DNA from: CAJBVG01 sp943360385
GTDB taxonomy: Bacteria > Bacteroidota > Bacteroidia > Sphingobacteriales > Sphingobacteriaceae
NCBI GenBank assembly: GCA_943360385.1
Contig: CALRIM020000096.1
Coordinates: 1 to 12,012 of the forward strand
DNA length: 12,012 nt
Direction of reading: 5' to 3'
The notes under the pieces were generated by a model, which worked only from the letters and a program-made list of their open reading frames with translations, was not told the origin of the DNA and did no database searches. This document shows, piece by piece, positions 6,201 to 12,012 of the stretch; the stretch's first letter is position 1; each line of letters begins with the position of its first letter. A program made the position numbers and the translations under genes.

Positions 6201-6208
6201 CATTTTTG
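6201..6208 (+). promoter_or_regulatory. Possible -7-like element CATTTTTG before aminotransferase gene
   Basis: CATTTTTG differs from TAnnTTTG at one position and ends 4 bases before the ATG at 6213. This is the same geometry as at the lepA, polymerase and antitoxin genes. No clear -33 TTG is seen, so the gene may instead be read through from the pseudouridine synthase gene. Confidence 0.3.
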
Positions 6209-6212
6209 TTTC

Positions 6213-7052
6213 ATGTTATCGACGGGATTTTTCAATTTAAACGGACAATTATATACACCTGAAACAAAAGTTTTCGGAACAACTAACCGTGCCTATAGAT
6301 ATGGTGATGGTTTGTTCGAAACAATGAGGATGATTGATGGAAATTTAATGTATTTTAAATTTCACATGGAGCGATTGTTCAAAGGAATGAATACTCTAAA
6401 ATTACAATACCATAAATCGTTTGATAATGAATTTATTGCTTCCGAAATATTTTCGTTAGCTCGAGCAAATAAGATTTATAAAAATGCAAGAATTCGTTTT
6501 AGTGTTTTCCGTGAAGATGGAGGATGGTATACACCTGAGCGAAATACATTTCAATATTTAATTGAAATTCAAGGTTTAGAGGAATCCAGTTATATGGCTG
6601 AAAAGGGCCTAATTGTTGATGTTTACACAGATTTAAGAAAGGATTATACTTCTATTTCTTCTTTAAAAACCACTAATGCATTACCATATGTATTAGCAGG
6701 CGTTTATAGAAAAGAAAATCAATTGGATGAGTGTATTCTATTAAATAGAGAAGGCAATATTGTGGAGAGTATTTCTTCCAATATTTTTTTAGTAAAAGAA
6801 AATAAAATTTATACTCCAGCAATTTCAGAAGGTTGTATAGATGGTGTAATGCGAAAAGTATTGATAGATATAATTAAGAAAAAAAAGATACAATTATTAG
6901 AATCTAAACTACCGGTGGCTTTATTAGAACATGCTGATGAAATTTTCTTAACCAATACCATTAAAGGAATCCAATCCGTAGTGGGTATAGGGAATAAGCG
7001 TTATTTCAGTAGACTTAGCAAGGAACTCTTGGCAGAACTCAATAAGTTCTAA
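6213..7052 (+). CDS. Fold-type IV PLP aminotransferase (class IV; BCAT, D-amino-acid aminotransferase or ADC lyase family)
   Basis: A pyridoxal-phosphate enzyme of the group containing branched-chain aminotransferase, D-amino-acid aminotransferase and aminodeoxychorismate lyase. In the 279-residue protein from the ATG at 6213, the family landmarks are YRYGDGLFETMR (near 29-40), HMERL with Arg54, SLKTTNALPYVLA with the PLP lysine Lys152, GNIVESISSNIFLV with Glu185 binding the cofactor ring, and ISEGCIDGVMRK (204-215). The sequence does not decide the substrate. An ADC-lyase (PabC) role in folate synthesis is plausible but there is no pab neighbour. A TTG five codons upstream is in frame, but adds residues the family lacks and falls in a probable promoter element, so the ATG is preferred. 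It converges on fmt. Confidence 0.88.
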   Translation: MLSTGFFNLNGQLYTPETKVFGTTNRAYRYGDGLFETMRMIDGNLMYFKFHMERLFKGMNTLKLQYHKSFDNEFIASEIFSLARANKIYKNARIRFSVFREDGGWYTPERNTFQYLIEIQGLEESSYMAEKGLIVDVYTDLRKDYTSISSLKTTNALPYVLAGVYRKENQLDECILLNREGNIVESISSNIFLVKENKIYTPAISEGCIDGVMRKVLIDIIKKKKIQLLESKLPVALLEHADEIFLTNTIKGIQSVVGIGNKRYFSRLSKELLAELNKF

Positions 7053-7084
7053 AATCGAACTAACGTATTATCGAACTATCGAAT
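7053..7084. repeat. Second-type period-8 array (locus F, unit TATCGAAC)
   Basis: Immediately after the aminotransferase stop codon come AATCGAAC, TAACGTAT, TATCGAAC and TATCGAAT, again on an 8-bp period but with a different word from the TGCTAG-type arrays. Only six bases separate it from locus E. Confidence 0.55.
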
Positions 7085-7090
7085 AGGAAA

Positions 7091-7130
7091 TGAGCACACG
7101 AGCACATTAGCACACGAGCAAACTAGCATT
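7091..7130. repeat. Period-8 array running into the end of fmt (locus E)
   Basis: Read on the minus strand from 7130 to 7091, five octamers follow: AATGCTAG, TTTGCTCG, TGTGCTAA, TGTGCTCG and TGTGCTCA. The third supplies the fmt stop codon (TAA, 7109-7107), and the first two encode the last residues of the protein. The words are close relatives of the TGTGCTAG unit at locus A. Confidence 0.8.
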
Positions 7131-8048
7131 GCCTCTAAGAAACTCCACCACCTTCATCCTTTTTTTACCTTCTAGTTGAAGTTCTAAAATGGAAATGCTC
7201 TGATTAGCTGTTTGGAACTTTAAATACGTTTTATTATCTGAACTAAATTCACCTGGGTTGAGGCTTAATGAATCTGAAATTTCAGCATCATAAATTTTTA
7301 ATCCTAATGAATTTAAGCTAGTAAATGCTGTAGGGTATGGGCTAAGTCCTTTTATAAGATGGTATATTTCTTCAGCAGTTTTTGCCCAATTAATTTCCAT
7401 ATCTTTTTTGAAAATTTTTGGGGCATGTCGAAGGTCAGATTCCTTTAAACCATTGCTTTTCATGGTTTCTTCTTGTGAAACAGGTAGAACATTATTTGCT
7501 TCAATATCATTTACTGTTTTCAAAACTAAATCCGCTCCAAGATCCATTAATAAATCATGCAATTCTCCAGCCGACATGCTTTTATGTATAGGTGTTTTTG
7601 CTTGATGAATAATAGACCCGGTATCTATTTCGTGTTTTAAGAAGAAGGTTGTAACTCCACTTTCTTTTTCACCATTTATAATGGCCCAGTTAATGGGTGC
7701 TGCTCCTCTATATTGAGGAAGGAGAGAGCCATGTAAATTGAATGTTCCCAAAGGTGGCATTGACCACACCATTTCTGGAAGCATTCTGAAAGCTACTACG
7801 ATAAATAAGTCTGCATTTAATGTTCTTAATTCGTCGATAAATTCTGGCGATTTCAGTTTTTCTGGTTGAAGAATTTTTAATCCATTCTCTACTGCATATT
7901 TTTTTACGGCAGATTCATGTAGTTTTTGTCCTCTACCTGCAGGTTTATCTGCACTCGTTACAACACCTACAATATTTTTATTGTTTTTAACTAATTTATC
8001 GAGGGAAGCTACTGCAAAATCAGGTGTTCCCATGAATACTATTCTCAT
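7107..8048 (-). CDS. fmt: Methionyl-tRNA formyltransferase
   Basis: Transfers a formyl group from 10-formyltetrahydrofolate to Met-tRNAfMet, making the initiator tRNA. The protein starts MRIVFMGTPDFAV, the typical Fmt Rossmann start. The folate-binding and catalytic signature FNLHGSLLPQYRGAAP (103-118) gives Asn104 and His106, with Asp142 in HEIDTGSI completing the Asn-His-Asp set. The C-terminal OB-like tRNA-binding domain (about 205-313) is present. The 313-residue length is normal. The ATG overlaps the namZ stop codon as ATGA (8045-8048), so translation is probably coupled to namZ. The final few residues and the stop codon are written in octamer-array DNA. No def gene is next to it, unlike the def-fmt order common elsewhere. 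Confidence 0.97.
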   Translation of the reverse strand: MRIVFMGTPDFAVASLDKLVKNNKNIVGVVTSADKPAGRGQKLHESAVKKYAVENGLKILQPEKLKSPEFIDELRTLNADLFIVVAFRMLPEMVWSMPPLGTFNLHGSLLPQYRGAAPINWAIINGEKESGVTTFFLKHEIDTGSIIHQAKTPIHKSMSAGELHDLLMDLGADLVLKTVNDIEANNVLPVSQEETMKSNGLKESDLRHAPKIFKKDMEINWAKTAEEIYHLIKGLSPYPTAFTSLNSLGLKIYDAEISDSLSLNPGEFSSDNKTYLKFQTANQSISILELQLEGKKRMKVVEFLRGNASLLVC

Positions 8049-9235
8049 GGATATAATAAATATTTATTTCGAATTTTGTTAAAATCTTCTAATCCTTCTT
8101 GCCAAGAAGCTCTAATTTCGGCTTCTGTTTTACCCTCTATAATTTGCTTCCTTAGTTCGGTGTTACCAGCTAATTTTTCGAAATATGGAATAAAAAAGTG
8201 TTCTTTATCTGGGAAATTAGTATACATTTCAATTAACCAATTTAAGTGTAATTGATGTAATTTCTGTGTACTATCGTTTACAAAAGTACGTAAATCTAAT
8301 CCGTAACATGTTTTATTTAACAAAGGAGGTTCCTTACTCATTCCTATAATTGGCTGCGGAGTAAACGAATACTCATACTTACCTTCAAAAGCGGGGTGTC
8401 CAATTATTTTAAAAGGCTCATAAGTTCCTCTGCCCAGGCTTACAACAGTTCCTTCGAATAAACAAACTGAAGGATACAATGTAATGGCATCTTGATCTAC
8501 CAAATTAGGAGAGGGTTTTATCGGAAGGGTATATATTCTATCGTGTGTGTATTCTGCATTTCTAATGACCTGTAATCGACACTTTCCTTTATTAGCTAAC
8601 CATCCTTCACCATTAATCATTTTAGCGTATTCTCCAATGGTCATTCCATAAACAATAGGCACAGGGTGCATCCCAATAAATGAATATTGCGATGACTTCA
8701 TAATGGGCCCATCTATATAATACCCATTAGGATTCGGACGATCTAGCACTAATAATTGAACATTATTTTCTGCACAAGCTTCCATTACAAAATGCAGTGT
8801 TGATAGGTAAGTGTAAAATCGAACACCAACATCTTGAATGTCAAAAACGACTATATCTATATCTTTTAAGTCGGACGTATCTGGTTTTTTATGCTTTCCG
8901 TATAACGAAATGAGAGGGATTTTTGTAGTAGAGTCAATGCTAGTCTGTATATTTTCACCTGCATCCATATTTCCTCTAAATCCATGTTCAGGGCAAAATA
9001 TTTTTTTAATATTAATTCCTAAGTGTAATAAACTATCCACTATGTGAACATTATAGATGGTGGAAGTTTGATTTACAACCATTGCTACTCTTTTATTTTT
9101 TAAATAACGTAAGTACTTATGGCTCATAATTGCAGCAGGAATAGGTGCAGCTGCTCTGTTGATTTGAGCATTAATAGAACTGGTAGAAATCAAGATGATT
9201 AATACAATGAGTAGTATGGAAGTTCTTTTTTGCAT
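8045..9235 (-). CDS. namZ: Exo-beta-N-acetylmuramidase NamZ (GH171, formerly DUF1343), secreted
   Basis: A cell-wall glycosidase of the DUF1343 family, shown in Bacillus subtilis and Tannerella forsythia to release N-acetylmuramic acid from non-reducing ends of peptidoglycan fragments. Residues 1-23 are a signal peptide (MQKRTS, a hydrophobic run, then INA-Q as a signal peptidase I site), placing it in the periplasm or outside. Conserved blocks follow: FCPEHGFRG (80-88) with Glu83 a likely active-site acid, FDIQDVGVRFYTY (131-143), LDRPNPN (164-170), GMHPVPIVYGMTIGEYA (188-204) and FEGTVVSLGRGT (260-271). The 396-residue length fits the family. The ATG is followed by KR and the signal peptide, which supports this start. 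It heads a two-gene unit with fmt and diverges from a permease gene only 38 bp away. Substrate in this organism is inferred. Confidence 0.92.
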   Translation of the reverse strand: MQKRTSILLIVLIILISTSSINAQINRAAAPIPAAIMSHKYLRYLKNKRVAMVVNQTSTIYNVHIVDSLLHLGINIKKIFCPEHGFRGNMDAGENIQTSIDSTTKIPLISLYGKHKKPDTSDLKDIDIVVFDIQDVGVRFYTYLSTLHFVMEACAENNVQLLVLDRPNPNGYYIDGPIMKSSQYSFIGMHPVPIVYGMTIGEYAKMINGEGWLANKGKCRLQVIRNAEYTHDRIYTLPIKPSPNLVDQDAITLYPSVCLFEGTVVSLGRGTYEPFKIIGHPAFEGKYEYSFTPQPIIGMSKEPPLLNKTCYGLDLRTFVNDSTQKLHQLHLNWLIEMYTNFPDKEHFFIPYFEKLAGNTELRKQIIEGKTEAEIRASWQEGLEDFNKIRNKYLLYP

Positions 9236-9254
9236 TCTAATACTTATATTTAAC

Positions 9255-9262
9255 CAAAAATA
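9255..9262 (-). promoter_or_regulatory. Putative namZ-fmt promoter, -7 element TATTTTTG
   Basis: On the minus strand TATTTTTG fits TAnnTTTG and lies 19 bases before the namZ ATG, giving a leader of roughly 15 bases. No TTG is visible at the expected -33 spacing. The 38-bp gap must also serve the divergent permease gene, so its two promoters would overlap. Confidence 0.4.
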
Positions 9263-9273
9263 ATATTATTTAC

Positions 9274-10476
9274 TTGAATTACACTTTCTATATAGCCAAA
9301 CGAATAACACTTCAATCTAAACGAAGTTTTTCTAAACTAATTGTAAAAATAGCAATAGCTGGAATTAGTATGGGCATTTTAGTTATGCTAATGAGTATTG
9401 GTATTATTAGAGGTTTTAAATCTACTATTAAAGAAAAATTAAATGGGTTTTCTGGTGAAATTCAAATAAATGCTTATCAACCAAATTCTTTCGAGAAAAA
9501 TTATTTTATAAGGAGAGATGCGAAACTCGAACAAAAAATAAAAACAGTAAAAGGCCTTGAAAACATGATTGATTATGCAACTAAAATTGCATTGTTTAAA
9601 GTAGGAAATAAGGTGGAACCTGTTGTTTTAAAAGGTGTTTCTGATATTAATTCATATCCTTTCTTAATCAAATCCATCATTGAAGGGAATATAATAACTA
9701 ATAAGAATGATGTTATTATAAGCAAATTAATAGCAGATAAGTTTAATATAAAAATAAATCAAACCGCCTTGTTTTATTTTGCCGATCAACAAATTAAAAT
9801 TAGAAAATTAAAAATTGTTGGAATTTATGAAACAGGAGTTGATGAATTAGATAGAAATACAATTATTTCTGATCTTAATGTAATAAGATCTGTGAATGAT
9901 TGGTCTGACAATCAGACTGGAGCATACCAATTAAATATTAAGGAAGGGGTAAATGTAGATTTAGTTGTAGACCAACTAAATGAACTGTTGCCTCTAGATC
10001 AAAAAGCAATTTCTAATAGAGATTTATATCCAAGTTTATATGATTGGATTGAGTTGCTAAATGTAAATGCAAAAGTTATTATTCTTTTAATGTTATTAGT
10101 AGCGGGGATCAATATGGTTTCAGCTTTATTAATATTAATTTTAGAACGTACTGCCTTTATAGGAATACTGAAAACATTGGGTTCGGCAAACACTCAAATT
10201 CGAAAAATATTTGCCTACAATGCAACCTATTTAATTGGAATAGGATTATTAATTGGTAATGTTTTAACCATAATACTAGCACAAATACAGATTCATACTC
10301 ATCTATTTAAATTAGACCAGCGATCGTACTTCATGTCGTACGTACCCATAGATATAAACGTACTAGACTTCGTATATATTAATATTGGAACGTATTTGGT
10401 ATGTATGTTTTTTGTTTATATAGCTTCTCTACTAATTACTCGTATTAGTCCATTAAAGGCTATTCGTTTTAGTTGA
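9274..10476 (+). CDS. LolC/LolE-type ABC transporter permease (FtsX/MacB family)
   Basis: An inner-membrane permease of the lipoprotein-releasing type; LolCDE extracts outer-membrane lipoproteins from the inner membrane. Topology is typical: a cytoplasmic start MNYTFYIAKR, TM1 at about 24-46, a large MacB-like periplasmic domain (about 50-255), then an FtsX domain with TM2 (266-290), TM3 (314-338) and TM4 (366-388). The segment ERTAFIGILKTLGS (291-304) is the conserved cytoplasmic coupling loop, and the end ISPLKAIRFS matches the usual SPLKALR-type tail. The start codon is TTG: the next in-frame ATG (residue 33) falls inside TM1 and would destroy it. No ATPase (LolD) gene is adjacent. The 400-residue length is normal. 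Assignment to LolC versus LolE, or to another MacB-like exporter, is not possible from this sequence alone. Its last codons overlap the convergent lipoprotein gene by 8 bp. Confidence 0.88.
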   Translation: MNYTFYIAKRITLQSKRSFSKLIVKIAIAGISMGILVMLMSIGIIRGFKSTIKEKLNGFSGEIQINAYQPNSFEKNYFIRRDAKLEQKIKTVKGLENMIDYATKIALFKVGNKVEPVVLKGVSDINSYPFLIKSIIEGNIITNKNDVIISKLIADKFNIKINQTALFYFADQQIKIRKLKIVGIYETGVDELDRNTIISDLNVIRSVNDWSDNQTGAYQLNIKEGVNVDLVVDQLNELLPLDQKAISNRDLYPSLYDWIELLNVNAKVIILLMLLVAGINMVSALLILILERTAFIGILKTLGSANTQIRKIFAYNATYLIGIGLLIGNVLTIILAQIQIHTHLFKLDQRSYFMSYVPIDINVLDFVYINIGTYLVCMFFVYIASLLITRISPLKAIRFS

Positions 10477-11206
10477 TTTTTTTCATCCTGTATTTCACGC
10501 CATTTGATTGGACATTATTTCCACGAAGTGATAAATTTTCATCTATGGAGTAAATTATTAATGAATCATCTTTTTGAAGGTATTCATAGAAAAAACCTTC
10601 ATTGTTTTTGTTAGATAAGAATATGGTGTTTAATTCTTTAGACATCCTGCAAGATTCATTTAAGCAAAACGAATAATTTACTGTTTGATTCAAATTTTTA
10701 ATTTTACCGCTTACTAATAATTCCACAGTATCAGAATTTAATAAGTATTTCCCACTTATTGTATATTTATTAATAAATGGTAGGGCATAGGTTCCATAAG
10801 ATTCAATTTCATTATTGTTGAATTCGGATTTATTAATTTTTTTAAATGTAATTTTATCGTTTGTTTCATTGTTAACAAGAACCAATTTATCATCCTCTAA
10901 AAGCACATCTGCATTTTTATAATTTCCAAAATAGTTTTTAATAACTAATTGGTTGTTTTCAGTTAATTCTAAAGGGCCAGAATTAATTTTACCATTAAAA
11001 TCTATGATGGTATAATTTGTATCATTTTCTGGTATCACGAATTCGATCTTAGTACCACTAAAATTTTGTAAATTTTTATGTGTGATAACGTGATTGTAAA
11101 ATTCTTCTGAAAGCCAATGCCCAGTATAGTCAACATCCATCGACTTTTTTGAACCACATGACGTTAATATTGAGGTAACTAGTGCTAATAATATAATTCT
11201 TTTCAT
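10469..11206 (-). CDS. Small lipoprotein of unknown function
   Basis: I do not recognise a family. The 245-residue product begins MKRIILLALVTSILTSCGSKK: a short positively charged start, a hydrophobic core, and a lipobox LTSC with Cys17 as the lipidation site. After the cysteine come GSKKSM, without the acidic-rich motif that marks surface-exported lipoproteins in some Flavobacteria, so a periplasm-facing anchor is my inference. The rest is rich in Asn, Lys and beta-prone segments (DYTGHWLSEEF near the start, then repeated strand-like stretches), which suggests a beta-sandwich or lipocalin-like fold. Two cysteines occur close together in SFCLNESC. The ATG at 11206 is chosen over one at 11227, which would add seven residues before the signal peptide and overlap mazG. 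The gap after the mazG stop codon is one base (TAG-A-ATG), so it is very likely co-translated with mazG. Confidence 0.75.
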   Translation of the reverse strand: MKRIILLALVTSILTSCGSKKSMDVDYTGHWLSEEFYNHVITHKNLQNFSGTKIEFVIPENDTNYTIIDFNGKINSGPLELTENNQLVIKNYFGNYKNADVLLEDDKLVLVNNETNDKITFKKINKSEFNNNEIESYGTYALPFINKYTISGKYLLNSDTVELLVSGKIKNLNQTVNYSFCLNESCRMSKELNTIFLSNKNNEGFFYEYLQKDDSLIIYSIDENLSLRGNNVQSNGVKYRMKKIN

Positions 11207-11207
11207 T

Positions 11208-11987
11208 CTATAATTTTTTTGCTTCATTCCAAAAAATATCCATTTCTGCTAAACTCATGTCTTTTAATGCCTTACCTTGTTCTTTAGCTTTTTCTTCTAA
11301 ATATTGAAAACGCTTTATGAATTTTTTATTGGTTTTTTCAAGGGCGTTTTCAGGGTTAATATTAATAAATCTGGCGTAATTTATTAATGAAAAGAGTAAA
11401 TCTCCAAATTCTTTTTCAGCATTTTCAATATCAATTACTTCAGAAGTAACGGTGTTGAAATGTTCTCTGAATTCTTGCATTTCCTCTTCAACCTTTTCCC
11501 AAACCTGTTCTTTCTTTTCCCAATCGAAACCTACACCGCGAGCTTTTTCTTGAATCCTGGAAGCTTTTACCAATGCTGGCAAAGATACTGGAACTCCTCC
11601 TAATACCGATTTGTTACCCTCTTTTAATTTTAACTGCTCCCAATTACGTTTTACATCTTCTTCATCTTTTACAACAACATCACCATAAATATGAGGATGA
11701 CGAGATATCAGTTTTTCACATATCCCATTTAAAACATCTGTAATATCAAACTGATTGGTTTCCGATGCTATTTTCGAATAAAAAACTAAGTGAAGCATAA
11801 TATCACCTAATTCTTTTTTTACCTCTTGAAGATCATTATCTAAAATAGAATCAGATAGTTCATATACTTCTTCGATAGTTAGGTGCCTGAGGCTTTCCAT
11901 CGTTTGCTTCATATCCCATGGGCATTTAGCACGGAGGTCGTCCATAATGGTTAAGAGGCGATCAAATGATTGTAAACGAGGATCCAT
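11208..11987 (-). CDS. mazG: Nucleoside triphosphate pyrophosphohydrolase MazG
   Basis: Hydrolyses nucleoside triphosphates to monophosphates and pyrophosphate, which helps clear abnormal nucleotides; in E. coli it also lowers ppGpp. Both MazG domains of the long form are present. The N-terminal domain has CPWDMKQTMESLRHL (22-36), then EEVYE (Glu39, Glu40, Glu43) and ELGDIMLHLVFY with Glu59 and Asp62 as Mg ligands. The HPHIYGD (97-103) and RNWEQLK (114-120) blocks follow. The second domain has GVGFDW (151-156), EEEMQEF (167-173) and EKEFGDLLFSLINYAR (191-206). The 259 residues match the E. coli protein length. It is not linked to the MazF-type toxin 8 kb away, unlike the E. coli mazEFG order. 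It is followed by a lipoprotein gene after a single base. The 25 bases upstream in the window show no clear promoter. Confidence 0.96.
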   Translation of the reverse strand: MDPRLQSFDRLLTIMDDLRAKCPWDMKQTMESLRHLTIEEVYELSDSILDNDLQEVKKELGDIMLHLVFYSKIASETNQFDITDVLNGICEKLISRHPHIYGDVVVKDEEDVKRNWEQLKLKEGNKSVLGGVPVSLPALVKASRIQEKARGVGFDWEKKEQVWEKVEEEMQEFREHFNTVTSEVIDIENAEKEFGDLLFSLINYARFININPENALEKTNKKFIKRFQYLEEKAKEQGKALKDMSLAEMDIFWNEAKKL

Positions 11988-12012
11988 AGTAGGTGTATTT
12001 TGTACAATGTAT

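Noticed and set aside
6198..6212. TTG at 6198 as the aminotransferase start
   Set aside because: It would add MHFCF, which the family lacks, and overlaps a -7-like element; the ATG at 6213 gives the typical protein start.
1202..7130. Short arrays as CRISPR
   Set aside because: Units are 8 bp and contiguous, with no unique spacers, and no cas genes are present.
11207..11227. ATG at 11227 as the lipoprotein start
   Set aside because: It would add seven residues before a standard lipoprotein signal and overlap mazG; the ATG at 11206 follows the mazG stop codon by one base and begins MKRIILL.
2602..11987. Linking the MazF-type toxin with mazG as a mazEFG system
   Set aside because: The genes are 8 kb apart with many unrelated genes between, the antitoxin is a ribbon-helix-helix protein rather than recognisable MazE, and this MazG is the common housekeeping form.

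Overview
The window is AT-rich chromosomal DNA from a member of the Bacteroidota, most likely the Flavobacteriia/Sphingobacteriia side. The evidence is promoter elements of the form TAnnTTTG, few Shine-Dalgarno sequences, the style of the housekeeping proteins, and a class A RNase P RNA. Most of it is core chromosome. I see no prophage, IS element, CRISPR array or secretion cluster.

Layout. Positions 1-1179 (minus) hold the first 393 codons of lepA (EF4), which runs off the left edge. Diverging from it is a Y-family translesion DNA polymerase (1299-2561, plus). Facing that gene is a two-gene toxin-antitoxin module on the minus strand: a ribbon-helix-helix antitoxin (3163-2933) overlapping a MazF/PemK-type toxin (2943-2602). 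A 16-bp palindrome overlies its promoter. The RNase P RNA gene follows (3261-3636, plus) with well-defined ends. Next on the plus strand are an NtrC-type sigma-54 response regulator (3672-5045), an RluD-type pseudouridine synthase (5139-6176) and a fold-type IV aminotransferase (6213-7052). On the minus strand namZ (exo-muramidase, GH171/DUF1343) overlaps fmt by 4 bp (9235-8045, 8048-7107). Diverging from namZ is a LolC/E-type permease (9274-10476, plus). A mazG-lipoprotein pair (11987-11208, 11206-10469, minus) converges on the permease with an 8-bp overlap.

How the genes relate. Several act in translation: LepA on the ribosome, Fmt on initiator tRNA, RNase P on tRNA 5' ends, and RluD on 23S rRNA. 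MazG cleans the nucleotide pool and the Y-family polymerase bypasses lesions. NamZ, the LolC/E-like permease and the small lipoprotein belong to the cell envelope. I see no dedicated pathway joining them.

The most unusual feature is in the gaps between genes. Five intergenic spots, in divergent, convergent and co-directional settings, carry short arrays with an exact 8-bp period and related units (TATGCTAG, TGTGCTAG, TGTGTTAA, TGTGCTCG). A sixth stretch uses TATCGAAC. Some units supply the stop codons of neighbouring genes. Two arrays form perfect 28-bp inverted repeats bracketing the toxin-antitoxin module. I do not recognise this as a named repeat family. Several genes also have a TAnnTTTG-like element ending only 4-6 bases before the start codon, which suggests leaderless mRNAs.
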